Assembly (NCBI GenBank): GCA_964342265.1
Contig: CAYFFE010000061.1
Span: 1 to 22,261, forward strand
DNA length: 22,261 bases
Source of the DNA: Halioxenophilus sp964342265
GTDB taxonomy: Bacteria; Pseudomonadota; Gammaproteobacteria; Pseudomonadales; Cellvibrionaceae
Reading direction: 5' to 3'
In this document: positions 1 to 6,978 of the stretch, piece by piece
Layout of the letters: each line of letters opens with the position of its first letter
Position numbering within the stretch: the stretch's first letter is position 1
The notes under the pieces: generated by a model
Database searches by the model: none
Told to the model about the DNA's origin: nothing
What the model saw: the letters and a program-made list of their open reading frames with translations, nothing else
Position numbers and translations under genes: made by a program

Positions 1-2
1 GT

Positions 3-686
3 ACTATTTACGGTTACTGCGTAGGCGAACCATGGAACCAGCAGGCGGTATTTAAAGGTATTGGTGTACCGGTTATTACCGACTACGAAATCTGGAAAGA
101 CAACCCGGAAAAAGTATTCGGCGTAAGCAAAGAATGGGCTGACAAATACCCGATCACCCACAAAAAAGTGGTTAAAGCTATGATCCGCGCTGCGGAATGG
201 CTGGATGCGAACAACAACGCTAACCGCCCTGAAGCTGTGAAGATTCTGTCTAAACCACAATACGTTGGCGCCGACTACGACGTTATCGCTAACTCCATGA
301 CTGGTACCTTTGAATACGAAAAAGGCGACAAACGCGAAGTGCCTGACTTCAACGTATTCTTCCGTTATTTTGCCACCTACCCTTACTACTCCGATGCCAT
401 TTGGTACCTCACGCAAATGCGTCGCTGGGGTCAGATTGCCGAGCCTAAGCCCGACAACTGGTACATGGAAGTGGCTAAAAAAGTCTACAAGCCAGAGATT
501 TACCTAAAAGCTGCTGAACTGTTGGTTGAAGAAGGCAAAATGGACCGCGAAGACTTCCCGTTCGATACCGATGGTTACCGCGCGCCACAAACACACTTTA
601 TCGATGGCATTACTTACGATGGCCGCAAACCCAATGACTATTTAAAGAAATTCCCCATTGGTTTGAAAGGCGACACCGTATTGTAA
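3..686 (+). CDS. nrtA: Nitrate ABC transporter substrate-binding protein NrtA, 3' part only
   Basis: This is the C-terminal ~227 residues of the periplasmic nitrate-binding protein that delivers nitrate (possibly nitrite) to the NrtB/NrtD membrane complex. The frame is open from base 3 and ends at TAA 684-686; the start lies before the window. The stretch GYCVGEPWNQQAVFKGIGVP near the edge, followed by ITDYEIWKDNPEKVFG, is highly characteristic of the NrtA/NasF family and close to its substrate pocket. Further on are RYFATYPYYSD and a run typical of the family's C-terminal lobe. The permease gene follows after a 191-base gap containing a hairpin, which fits a binding protein made in excess of the membrane parts. 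The bicarbonate-binding paralogue CmpA is an alternative, but the order binding protein-permease-ATPase in a heterotroph favours nitrate. Confidence 0.9.
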   Translation, partial: TIYGYCVGEPWNQQAVFKGIGVPVITDYEIWKDNPEKVFGVSKEWADKYPITHKKVVKAMIRAAEWLDANNNANRPEAVKILSKPQYVGADYDVIANSMTGTFEYEKGDKREVPDFNVFFRYFATYPYYSDAIWYLTQMRRWGQIAEPKPDNWYMEVAKKVYKPEIYLKAAELLVEEGKMDREDFPFDTDGYRAPQTHFIDGITYDGRKPNDYLKKFPIGLKGDTVL

Positions 687-696
687 AAACCAATCC

Positions 697-736
697 AGGC
701 CGCAGCTGCTCGGCTGCGGCCTGATTAACTCTTTTT
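697..736 (+). terminator. Hairpin between nrtA and nrtB (attenuator or 3'-end stabiliser)
   Basis: A perfect 10-bp GC-rich stem (697-706 with 713-722, loop TGCTCG) begins 11 bases after the nrtA stop. The T-run (732-736) comes 9 bases after the stem rather than directly after it, so termination is probably partial. Such a hairpin would let the binding-protein message accumulate above that of nrtB and nrtD. Confidence 0.6.
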
Positions 737-877
737 ACCACCTTGTATTAATCAAGCTTTAGCACAACCGTAAAACGCAAAAAGTTAAAAGGCACCAGAC
801 CTTAAACAAATATGGGCAGCATTCATCGAGTCGGGTGTCGAGCCCCACAAACACTGAGCTCAAATAGGTAGATTATT

Positions 878-1897
878 ATGTTAAATCGCAGTATCCGCTT
901 TTTTGAACTAACGGGGTTAGTTTGGTTTATTCCCATTGCGAATTTAATCGCCGGAAAAAACCCAAAGGCACAAATTAATCAACTGTTCGCAGCCATTGGC
1001 GTACCATTGGTGGCATTTTTTATATTTTTATTATTGTGGAGTGTGGCCGCTAAAAATGTGGTTACAAGCCTAGGCAACCTGCCCGGCCCTACTCAAACCT
1101 GGGCACAGTTTCATTCACTGATTGACGAGCACAATGCCTCAAGAGCAAAAGAAACGCAGTTTATCGAAAAGCAAAAAGAGCTTAACGAAAAACGCGTAGC
1201 CCAGGGTAAAGAGCCGCGCAGAATTCGCGACTACACAGGCGCGCCCACTTTTTTTGATCAGATCTTTACCAGTTTGTACACGGTGTTTGTCGGCTTTATT
1301 ATCGCCACAATGATCGCCATTCCCGTGGGTATTATTTGCGGGCTTAACGCCACAGTTTATACCGGTTTAAATCCGCTCATTCAGATATTTCGTCCGGTAT
1401 CGCCACTGGCCTGGCTACCCATTGTAACCATGGTGGTCAGCGCGCTGTACACAACCGACGATCCATTTTTTGCCAAATCGTTTGTTATCTCGGCGCTAAC
1501 CGTAACACTGTGTTCGCTGTGGCCCACATTAATTAACACAACGGTGGGCGTTTCTTCCATCGATAAAGATTTAATTAACGTAAGTCGGGTGTTGCGCCTT
1601 AACTGGATTACCAAAATCTTTAAGGTTGTTATTCCTGCATCGCTACCGATGATTTTTACCGGCCTGCGTTTATCGCTGGGTGTGGGCTGGATGGTATTGA
1701 TTGCCGCAGAAATGCTGGCCCAAAACCCGGGTCTTGGAAAATTCGTTTGGGATGAATTCCAAAACGGCAGTTCAAACTCACTGGGGAGAATTCTCGTGGC
1801 TGTATTTGTAATCGGCATCATTGGTTTTATTTTAGATCGAATTATGCTTTCTCTACAAAAAGCCGTATCACACGATAAATCGCAAGATATCCGCTAA
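878..1897 (+). CDS. nrtB: Nitrate ABC transporter permease NrtB
   Basis: Inner-membrane channel subunit of the nitrate importer. The 339-residue product has an early hydrophobic helix (about 41-58), a charged Lys/Glu-rich stretch (about 85-122) and then the binding-protein-dependent permease fold with about five helices (roughly 130-156, 167-188, 203-224, 265-285, 308-330). The coupling-loop (EAA-type) region is visible around residues 235-275, from SRVLRLNWITKIFKVVIPAS to the GLRLSLGVGWMVLIAAEML helix, which matches NrtB/SsuC/TauC relatives. The family usually has about 250-300 residues, so the N-terminal extension and charged insert make this one long, as is common in gammaproteobacterial forms. 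It starts at ATG 878; the upstream ribosome site is weak (TAGGTAGA). The ATPase gene follows after 50 bases. Confidence 0.92.
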   Translation: MLNRSIRFFELTGLVWFIPIANLIAGKNPKAQINQLFAAIGVPLVAFFIFLLLWSVAAKNVVTSLGNLPGPTQTWAQFHSLIDEHNASRAKETQFIEKQKELNEKRVAQGKEPRRIRDYTGAPTFFDQIFTSLYTVFVGFIIATMIAIPVGIICGLNATVYTGLNPLIQIFRPVSPLAWLPIVTMVVSALYTTDDPFFAKSFVISALTVTLCSLWPTLINTTVGVSSIDKDLINVSRVLRLNWITKIFKVVIPASLPMIFTGLRLSLGVGWMVLIAAEMLAQNPGLGKFVWDEFQNGSSNSLGRILVAVFVIGIIGFILDRIMLSLQKAVSHDKSQDIR

Positions 1898-1947
1898 CTG
1901 AGCACGCGATCATTAAAGTCCGAGACAACAGAATTCAGGAGTTAATT

Positions 1948-2814
1948 ATGCCAGCCCCATACTTAGATTTATCCGGCGTATCCATTGAGTTTCCAACGCC
2001 AAACGGCCCATTTAAAGCATTGGATAACGTTAATTTAAAAATTGAAAAAGGCGAGTTTATCTCGTTAATTGGCCACTCTGGCTGCGGTAAATCCACCGTA
2101 TTAAATATTGTAGCGGGACTCTACAACGCCACCCAAGGCGGAGTGATTTTGCAAGGCAAAGAGGTGCAACAACCGGGACCGGATCGTGCCGTGGTGTTTC
2201 AAAATCACTCGTTATTTCCCTGGCTATCTTGCTATGGCAATGTTCGTTTAGCTGTCGATAAAGTTATGAAAGGTAAAAGCAAAAAAGAACGCCATGAATG
2301 GACCGAGCACAATCTGCGTTTGGTACACATGGAACACGCCATGCATAAAAAACCCGACGAAATTTCTGGCGGCATGAAGCAACGTATTGGAATTGCCCGA
2401 GCCTTGGCGATGGAACCCAAAGTTTTATTGATGGATGAACCATTTGGCGCACTCGATGCTTTAACGCGCGCTCACATGCAAGATTCTTTGATGGAGATCC
2501 AAACCGAGCTTAATAATACCGTTATTATGATCACCCACGATGTGGACGAAGCGGTATTATTATCCGATCGAATTGTGATGATGACCAATGGACCGGAAGC
2601 TACCATTGGCGAAATATTAAACGTCGAGCTAGAAAGACCTAGAGAGCGATTAGTTTTAGCAGATGATCCAACGTATAACCACTATCGAGCTGAAGTTTTA
2701 AAATTCCTACACGAACGTCACGCCAAAAAAGACGTTCCGGATTCAAAAAAAACGAGCGCGGTTGCCAAGGATGACACATCAAAACCCGCCGCAGAGAAAA
2801 ACGCTGCGGCCTAA
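1948..2814 (+). CDS. nrtD: Nitrate ABC transporter ATP-binding protein (NrtD/NasD type)
   Basis: Cytoplasmic ATPase that powers nitrate import through NrtB. All ABC motifs are intact in 288 residues: Walker A GHSGCGKST (42-50), Q-loop Gln85 in VVFQNHSLFPW, signature ISGGMKQR (139-146), Walker B VLLMDEP (159-165) followed by the D-loop GALDA, and H-loop His197 in MITHDVDEA. It has no fused substrate-binding domain, so it is the NrtD/NasD form rather than NrtC, and a homodimer would serve the transporter. The last ~25 residues form a Lys/Asp/Ala-rich tail of no known role. It starts at ATG 1948, preceded by CAGGAGTTAATT, a good ribosome site. Naming between nrtC, nrtD and nasD varies among genomes; the family assignment is firm. 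Confidence 0.92.
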   Translation: MPAPYLDLSGVSIEFPTPNGPFKALDNVNLKIEKGEFISLIGHSGCGKSTVLNIVAGLYNATQGGVILQGKEVQQPGPDRAVVFQNHSLFPWLSCYGNVRLAVDKVMKGKSKKERHEWTEHNLRLVHMEHAMHKKPDEISGGMKQRIGIARALAMEPKVLLMDEPFGALDALTRAHMQDSLMEIQTELNNTVIMITHDVDEAVLLSDRIVMMTNGPEATIGEILNVELERPRERLVLADDPTYNHYRAEVLKFLHERHAKKDVPDSKKTSAVAKDDTSKPAAEKNAAA

Positions 2815-2825
2815 TAAATTTTTTT
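2788..2825 (+). terminator. Probable terminator overlapping the end of nrtD
   Basis: A 7-bp GC stem (2788-2794 with 2804-2810) lies in the last codons of the ATPase gene, and a run of seven T (2819-2825) follows 8 bases after it. It would separate the transporter message from the porin message. The distance between stem and T-run makes the strength uncertain. Confidence 0.5.
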
Positions 2826-2879
2826 ACACGGAGTTCGTAGAGCAAGCGCAACTTTTAAATTAATCTAAACCCAAATTAT

Positions 2880-2898
2880 TTTAATGATAATCATTGTG
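2880..2898 (+). promoter_or_regulatory. Fur-box-like operator upstream of the porin gene
   Basis: The 13-base core AATGATAATCATT (2883-2895) matches the centre of the E. coli Fur consensus exactly. Over the 19-base consensus 15 positions agree. It sits 52 bases before the porin start and also contains GATAAT, which could serve as a -10 element, so a bound repressor would block transcription. This points to iron-responsive repression of the porin; no Fur gene is in the window. Confidence 0.65.
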
Positions 2899-2949
2899 CA
2901 CGAGAACAGACACAAAGCACTTAGATTTCACTCTTTAGGAGATACATTA

Positions 2950-4161
2950 ATGAACAAACTCAACCAGTCTCTATTAGCCTTAGCTGTGTCGGCTACTGCC
3001 GGGGGAATTTCCGCCAATGCCAGCGCTGACTTTTTAACCGAAATGTTAGAGGGTGGTAAAGCCTATGGGGATTTTCGCCTGCGTTATGAACAGGTTAACC
3101 AGGACAACGACCTGGACGACGCTTCTGCTTTAACCTTGCGCACGAAATTAGGATTTAAATCCGGTGAGGTTTCTGGCTTTTCCACGGTTTTGGAGTTTGA
3201 AGACAGCCGCCCTGTTCTTAGCATTGACGACTATACCGTTGGACCAACCGGGTTTAATGTGGGCGAATATTCCGTCATCGCCGATCCCAAATCCACAGAA
3301 GTAGATCAAGCGTTTGTTCAATACAAAACGGATCTTTTGGTGGCTAAAGTCGGTCGCCAAGTTATTACCCTAGACGGGCACCGTTTTGTAGGCCACGTGG
3401 GCTGGAGACAAGACTGGCAAACGTTTGATGCAGGTACCATTACAATCAGCCCAACAGAAGATATTTCTCTATTTGCGGGTTACATTGATCATAGAAATCG
3501 AATTTTTGCCGACCAAGCCGATGTTGATTCCAGCGATTTGTTGTTAAATGCTTCGTATAAAACTCCATTTGGTAAGTTAGTGGGGTACTATTACGACCTC
3601 GAAGTGGAAGCTACTGATGCAGAATTAGACACTTTAGGTATTAGCTTCAAAGGCAGTTCTAAACTAAGCGACTCTTTAGATATCTTATACGCAGCAGAAT
3701 ACGCCACTCAAGAAAGTAGCGGCAGCGGCGATACCGATTTTGAAGCAGACTATTTGTTGCTGGAAGGCGGTATTAAAGTATCCGGAATTTCGATTAAACT
3801 CGGCTACGAAGAACTGGGTTCAGACGAAGGCGAATACGGTTTCTCTACACCATTAGCGACTCTGCACAAATTTAATGGTTGGGCTGATTTGTTTTTAGGC
3901 ACTCCGTCAGAAGGCTTAGTTGACACCTATTTGTCAGTCGGAGGTAAAGCTGGCCCAGGTAAGTTCCTAGTGGCTTACCACCAATTTACTGCTGACGAAG
4001 ATACAGAGGGCTTCGATGATTTAGGCAGTGAATGGGATGCTCAATACGTCGCCAAATTTGGTAAAGGTTACTCTGCAGGCGTTAAATTCGCGCTATACAG
4101 CGCTGACGACCACGCAGTTGATACCGACAAATACTGGTTTTGGATCAGCAAATCTTTTTAA
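2950..4161 (+). CDS. Outer-membrane porin (alginate-export-like beta-barrel)
   Basis: A 403-residue outer-membrane channel, probably for small solutes. The start is ATG 2950 because TTTAGGAGA at 2935-2942 is a good ribosome site and the next residues form a clean signal peptide ending NASA with cleavage before DFLTEM. An in-frame ATG at 2884 lies inside the Fur-like site and is not credible. The mature protein alternates short polar turns with amphipathic strands and starts GKAYGDFRLRYEQ, a pattern seen in alginate-export/OprD-like porins. It ends with aromatic residues and a final Phe (YWFWISKSF), the usual BAM recognition end. Its place after the nitrate transporter suggests it lets nitrate or a related anion through the outer membrane, but the Fur-like site suggests an iron link. 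The substrate is not shown by the sequence. Confidence 0.8.
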   Translation: MNKLNQSLLALAVSATAGGISANASADFLTEMLEGGKAYGDFRLRYEQVNQDNDLDDASALTLRTKLGFKSGEVSGFSTVLEFEDSRPVLSIDDYTVGPTGFNVGEYSVIADPKSTEVDQAFVQYKTDLLVAKVGRQVITLDGHRFVGHVGWRQDWQTFDAGTITISPTEDISLFAGYIDHRNRIFADQADVDSSDLLLNASYKTPFGKLVGYYYDLEVEATDAELDTLGISFKGSSKLSDSLDILYAAEYATQESSGSGDTDFEADYLLLEGGIKVSGISIKLGYEELGSDEGEYGFSTPLATLHKFNGWADLFLGTPSEGLVDTYLSVGGKAGPGKFLVAYHQFTADEDTEGFDDLGSEWDAQYVAKFGKGYSAGVKFALYSADDHAVDTDKYWFWISKSF

Positions 4162-4190
4162 TAGCTTGACTGGTTAATAACCCTACCATT

Positions 4191-4219
4191 AAAAAACCGG
4201 CTTAAGTGCCGGTTTTTTT
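4191..4219. terminator. Bidirectional rho-independent terminator
   Basis: AAAAAACCGGC, loop TTAAGT and GCCGGTTTTTTT form a perfect 11-bp stem with A- and T-runs on its two sides. It lies 29 bases after the porin stop and 20 bases after the end of the convergent cinA-like gene, so it can stop transcription from both sides. Confidence 0.9.
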
Positions 4220-4239
4220 ATTAAGGAGCCTTTGATTAA

Positions 4240-4995
4240 CTAGTGCTCATTAATTGTCTGCCACTCAACACCCATTTCACTTAAAACATTTAAAAGATCT
4301 TGTTGCGCCTGTTGAATTAAAGTCTGCTCGCCTTTAAAACCCATTTCAATCATTCGCCTACCGTCTTTGTGCATAGGCAAACTGAACAGTTTTACGCTGG
4401 GGTAGCGTGCCACCAATGTTTGCATCGTTTGATTTAATTGCCCTTCAGATACATCGAGCAGCAACAGTGCGTTTTCTGCGTAATTTTTATTACATAAATG
4501 GGCGTAGTGGTTGTCTAACACCCACTCCATCATGGGCTTGGCAAGCTCAGGAAAACCCGGCATAAAATAATGTTGTTTAACAAAAAATCCTGGTACTTTT
4601 CTTTGTGGCTCGACAAACACGTCAGATCCCTCAGGAAAAGTTATCAATTGCCAATGCTCTTCGGTAATTGTGAAGCTATTAATGCGTGCAAATTCTTCCA
4701 AAAGCGCTTTGCCTTTGGGATGAACTTTTACGCTAACTCCTAAAGCTTGCGCCACCGCTTCGCGGGTTAGATCATCGGGCGTAGCTCCAATACCGCCGGT
4801 GCAAAATACAATGTCGTTGCTGGCGAGCGTCTGTTTAAATGTATCGACCAAAAGCGTCATATCGTCGGCCAATATTCGCACCCAGCTAATTTGCAAGCCA
4901 CGCACTGCGAGTAGCTGCTGTAAATTATTAAGGTGGCGATCTTGTCGTCGACCGGAGAGAATTTCATCACCAATTATGATTAAACCAATTGCCAT
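4240..4995 (-). CDS. Single-domain CinA-type molybdopterin-binding protein
   Basis: A 251-residue cytoplasmic protein of the MoCF_biosynth/CinA N-terminal family. Recognisable features are IIGDEILSGR near the start (Gly9-Asp10-Glu11) and the binding signature TGGIGATPDDLTREA (66-80), which matches the usual TGGLGPTPDDLT. Full CinA is about 400 residues with a second nicotinamide-nucleotide-deamidase domain. That domain is missing here, so pyrimidine- or NAD-linked deamidase activity should not be assumed. Some relatives act as ADP-ribose or FAD-related pyrophosphatases, but I cannot tell which applies. The start ATG at 4995 has AAAGAG shortly upstream. PurU lies upstream on the same strand, across a repeat-rich gap, so the two are probably separate units. 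Confidence 0.85.
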   Translation of the reverse strand: MAIGLIIIGDEILSGRRQDRHLNNLQQLLAVRGLQISWVRILADDMTLLVDTFKQTLASNDIVFCTGGIGATPDDLTREAVAQALGVSVKVHPKGKALLEEFARINSFTITEEHWQLITFPEGSDVFVEPQRKVPGFFVKQHYFMPGFPELAKPMMEWVLDNHYAHLCNKNYAENALLLLDVSEGQLNQTMQTLVARYPSVKLFSLPMHKDGRRMIEMGFKGEQTLIQQAQQDLLNVLSEMGVEWQTINEH

Positions 4996-5027
4996 GGGCG
5001 CTCTTTATTAACTTCTTGGAAACTCTG

Positions 5028-5049
5028 ATTAACTCATCACTGAGTTAAT
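5028..5049. repeat. 9-bp perfect inverted repeat upstream of the cinA-type gene
   Basis: Arms ATTAACTCA and TGAGTTAAT are separated by TCAC, centred about 43 bases upstream of the gene's start on the - strand. The placement suits an operator for a dimeric regulator or a leader hairpin. The binding protein is unknown. Confidence 0.55.
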
Positions 5050-5181
5050 ACGCGATTCTACGACTCTCGCCCGTTGGGCCAGCGGGGCTGTTCTATTCGC
5101 TTCGCTGTGAGTCGCCGTACGGTAATTGAAAATGTCAATGGATAAGCCACCATCCTTGCGGCTTACTCTTCGAGCTGCCAA

Positions 5182-5209
5182 GTACTCTAAAGGTACTCTA
5201 AAAATACTC
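5182..5209. repeat. Three tandem 11-base units in the cinA upstream region
   Basis: GTACTCTAAA occurs at 5182-5191 and again at 5193-5202, and a shorter third copy ATACTC occurs at 5204-5209, all in an 11-base period. That is about one helical turn, so a protein could bind successive units on one face. Decay by slippage is the plain alternative. Confidence 0.45.
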
Positions 5210-5233
5210 CCGGCACTCTTATCCAGTTACCTC

Positions 5234-5266
5234 GCAAAATCAACAACTGACAATTGTTGATTTTGC
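5234..5266. repeat. 13-bp perfect inverted repeat, 7-base loop
   Basis: GCAAAATCAACAA (5234-5246) and TTGTTGATTTTGC (5254-5266) pair perfectly around CTGACAA. No T-run follows on either strand, so it is not a standard terminator. It could be an operator, an RNA-processing site or part of a small RNA. Confidence 0.55.
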
Positions 5267-5334
5267 CGGCACGTTATCGCCAGGAATGGCGTGTATGCTG
5301 GCTTTACAGGAGCGATAGCCTGCCCTTGTGCTAA

Positions 5335-5362
5335 AGGAACCTCTGGTAAACCAGAGGTTCCT
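5335..5362 (-). terminator. Hairpin at the 3' end of purU, probable terminator
   Basis: A perfect 12-bp stem (5335-5346 with 5351-5362) with a 4-base loop lies 20 bases beyond the purU stop. On the - strand it is followed only by TT and then AGCAC, so the T-run is poor. It probably ends or protects the purU message. Confidence 0.55.
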
Positions 5363-5381
5363 CTAAAAATTAGATCCATTG

Positions 5382-6302
5382 TTAACGAGAAAATACCACG
5401 GTTTTATCACCGTTTAACAATACTCGGTGGCTGGCGTGCCACATTACCGCTCTATGCAATACAACCCGTTCTACATCACGGCCAATTTCCACCATTTCTT
5501 GCGGGCTGTTGGCGTGGTTTACGCGCTCAACTTCCTGCTCAATTATCGGCCCTTCGTCTAAGTCTTCTGTTACGTAATGAGCCGTTGCCCCGATCAATTT
5601 TACGCCGCGTTTGTGCGCTTGGTGATACGGTCGAGCGCCTTTAAAACCCGGTAGAAATGAGTGGTGAATATTAATGGCTCGACCTTTTAAACGCTGACAC
5701 ATCGTATTGCTTAAAATTTGCATGTACCTTGCCAGCACCAAAAAATCTGCATTAAGGCTTTCCATTAATTGCAGTATTTGGTTCTCTTGCTGGGCTTTGG
5801 TTTCTTTATCGACGGGCAAATAATGAAAAGGCACTTGATACCAAGCGCACAAATCCGACAAAAGCTGATGATTAGAAACCACGGCCACGATCTCCACGGG
5901 CAGAGTGCCGCGCTTCCAGGAATTTAATAAATGCTCCAAACAATGGCCCCACTGGGAAACCGCAATCACAATTCTGGGTTTGTAGGCGTAGTCGTTTAAT
6001 TGCCAATCCATAGCAAATTGGGTGGCCAAGGGTTTGAATCCAGCACGCACCTCCGTAAGATCATGTTCACCCTCGCAGGCGCTGAATACCGTACGCATAA
6101 AAAACTGACCAGTATCAGAATCCTCATATTGAGATGACTCGCGAATATTGAAGCCTTGCTCAGCAAAAAAACTGGCCACGGTGGCAACAATGCCCGGTTG
6201 ATCTTTGCAACTAAAACGCAGCACGAGATCTCGCACAGTAGCAATGGCATCAGCGCGAGCATTAGCGGAAGTTTGGGGGGCGTCCATTGATGTAAAGTCC
6301 AT
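5382..6302 (-). CDS. purU: Formyltetrahydrofolate deformylase PurU
   Basis: Hydrolyses 10-formyl-tetrahydrofolate to tetrahydrofolate and formate in the cytoplasm, balancing one-carbon pools and supplying formate for PurT. From ATG 6302 the protein has 306 residues. An ACT domain (about 23-100) starts with VLRFSCKDQPGIVATVASFF, and the formyltransferase domain follows (about 105-295). The catalytic triad is present: Asn211 and His213 in NIHHSFLPGF and Asp249 in DLDEGPII. The family is usually about 280-290 residues, so the true start could instead be ATG 6287 (301 residues). A GTG at 6344 would add 14 residues that do not look coding. None of the three has a strong ribosome site. The function is not in doubt. 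Confidence 0.93.
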   Translation of the reverse strand: MDFTSMDAPQTSANARADAIATVRDLVLRFSCKDQPGIVATVASFFAEQGFNIRESSQYEDSDTGQFFMRTVFSACEGEHDLTEVRAGFKPLATQFAMDWQLNDYAYKPRIVIAVSQWGHCLEHLLNSWKRGTLPVEIVAVVSNHQLLSDLCAWYQVPFHYLPVDKETKAQQENQILQLMESLNADFLVLARYMQILSNTMCQRLKGRAINIHHSFLPGFKGARPYHQAHKRGVKLIGATAHYVTEDLDEGPIIEQEVERVNHANSPQEMVEIGRDVERVVLHRAVMWHASHRVLLNGDKTVVFSR

Positions 6303-6978
6303 CGGCTTAGAGAAGAAGTTGGTGGAATATACCACACGCCTCACAAATTCGAGGGTATCACAAGAATCTCACTCCCAAATTTGGGAAAATGTCTAAAATT
6401 TATTTGAAATTACTGTATTGCCTTAGATCACTATTTGATTTAATTTAACTCGAAGGCTTCAGGGTGAATTAGACGCCAAAGAACCTTATCTCGCGGGCAT
6501 TTAATGGCCACAAACCAGACGCCGCGCCACCTTGATTGAAAATCGCAGGCCGATGATGATGACCACGTGAAAGAGGTTATCGGTTAGTCAAATCGGCCCG
6601 GTGGCATCAGCGAGTGTACAAAAGTGAAGAAAAGTATTGATGCGTCACTGCAGCCGGCTTTTCCAAGACTATAATTTTTTGACCGCCGAATGAAATTGCG
6701 GCGTCGAAAGTTCGCTAGTGAGGCATCAAGTTAAAAGCTCGTTGAGCGGTCGGGGAAGTATTTAAGAAAACTTGACGCCTTCAAATTGCACAGAATTCCC
6801 TCGTAAACACCGCTGAGTGTTTTGAGAATATCTGTGCTAAGCAGCGCGTCAGTACTTTCGAGTGTATGACCACAATACGCGCACTGCGAGTGATCGCGGT
6901 GTACCTGGCTGGCGTAATCTGTTCATTGGTAAGATGCACAGGATGCCGGTCTCATCGACGCTAAGAGCTTTTATTGTT
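6303..6978. other. Divergent intergenic region between purU and the envelope gene series
   Basis: This stretch serves both purU (-) and the TPR/TonB-C gene (+). It holds a 14-base palindrome (6373-6386), a perfect TATAAT at 6670-6675 without a convincing -35, and TTGACG near 6772 on the + strand that may be part of a promoter. An ATG at 6862 is in frame with the next gene, but the 39 residues between it and ATG 6979 do not look like protein. I see no RNA gene. Confidence 0.5.
6373..6386. promoter_or_regulatory. 14-base perfect palindrome upstream of purU
   Basis: TCCCAAATTTGGGA reads the same on both strands and lies about 70-85 bases upstream of the preferred purU start. It would suit a dimeric regulator. 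On the - strand TATATT near 6325-6330 could be the -10 of a purU promoter. Confidence 0.4.

Larger units (their letters stand above)
4996..5381. other. 386-base gap rich in inverted and tandem repeats between cinA and purU genes
   Basis: No convincing gene is present. Going up in coordinate it holds a 9-bp inverted repeat (5028-5049), three 11-base tandem units (5182-5209), a 13-bp inverted repeat (5234-5266) and the purU-end hairpin (5335-5362). The remainder has no clear promoter; a TTGACA on the - strand near 5130 has no matching -10. Confidence 0.6.

Noticed and set aside
2884..2949. Upstream ATG extending the porin by 22 residues
   Set aside because: It lies within the Fur-like site, has no ribosome site and would bury the signal peptide; ATG 2950 has a good site.
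5291..5644. A 117-residue open frame on the + strand
   Set aside because: It runs antisense into purU, includes the purU-end hairpin and has no ribosome site.
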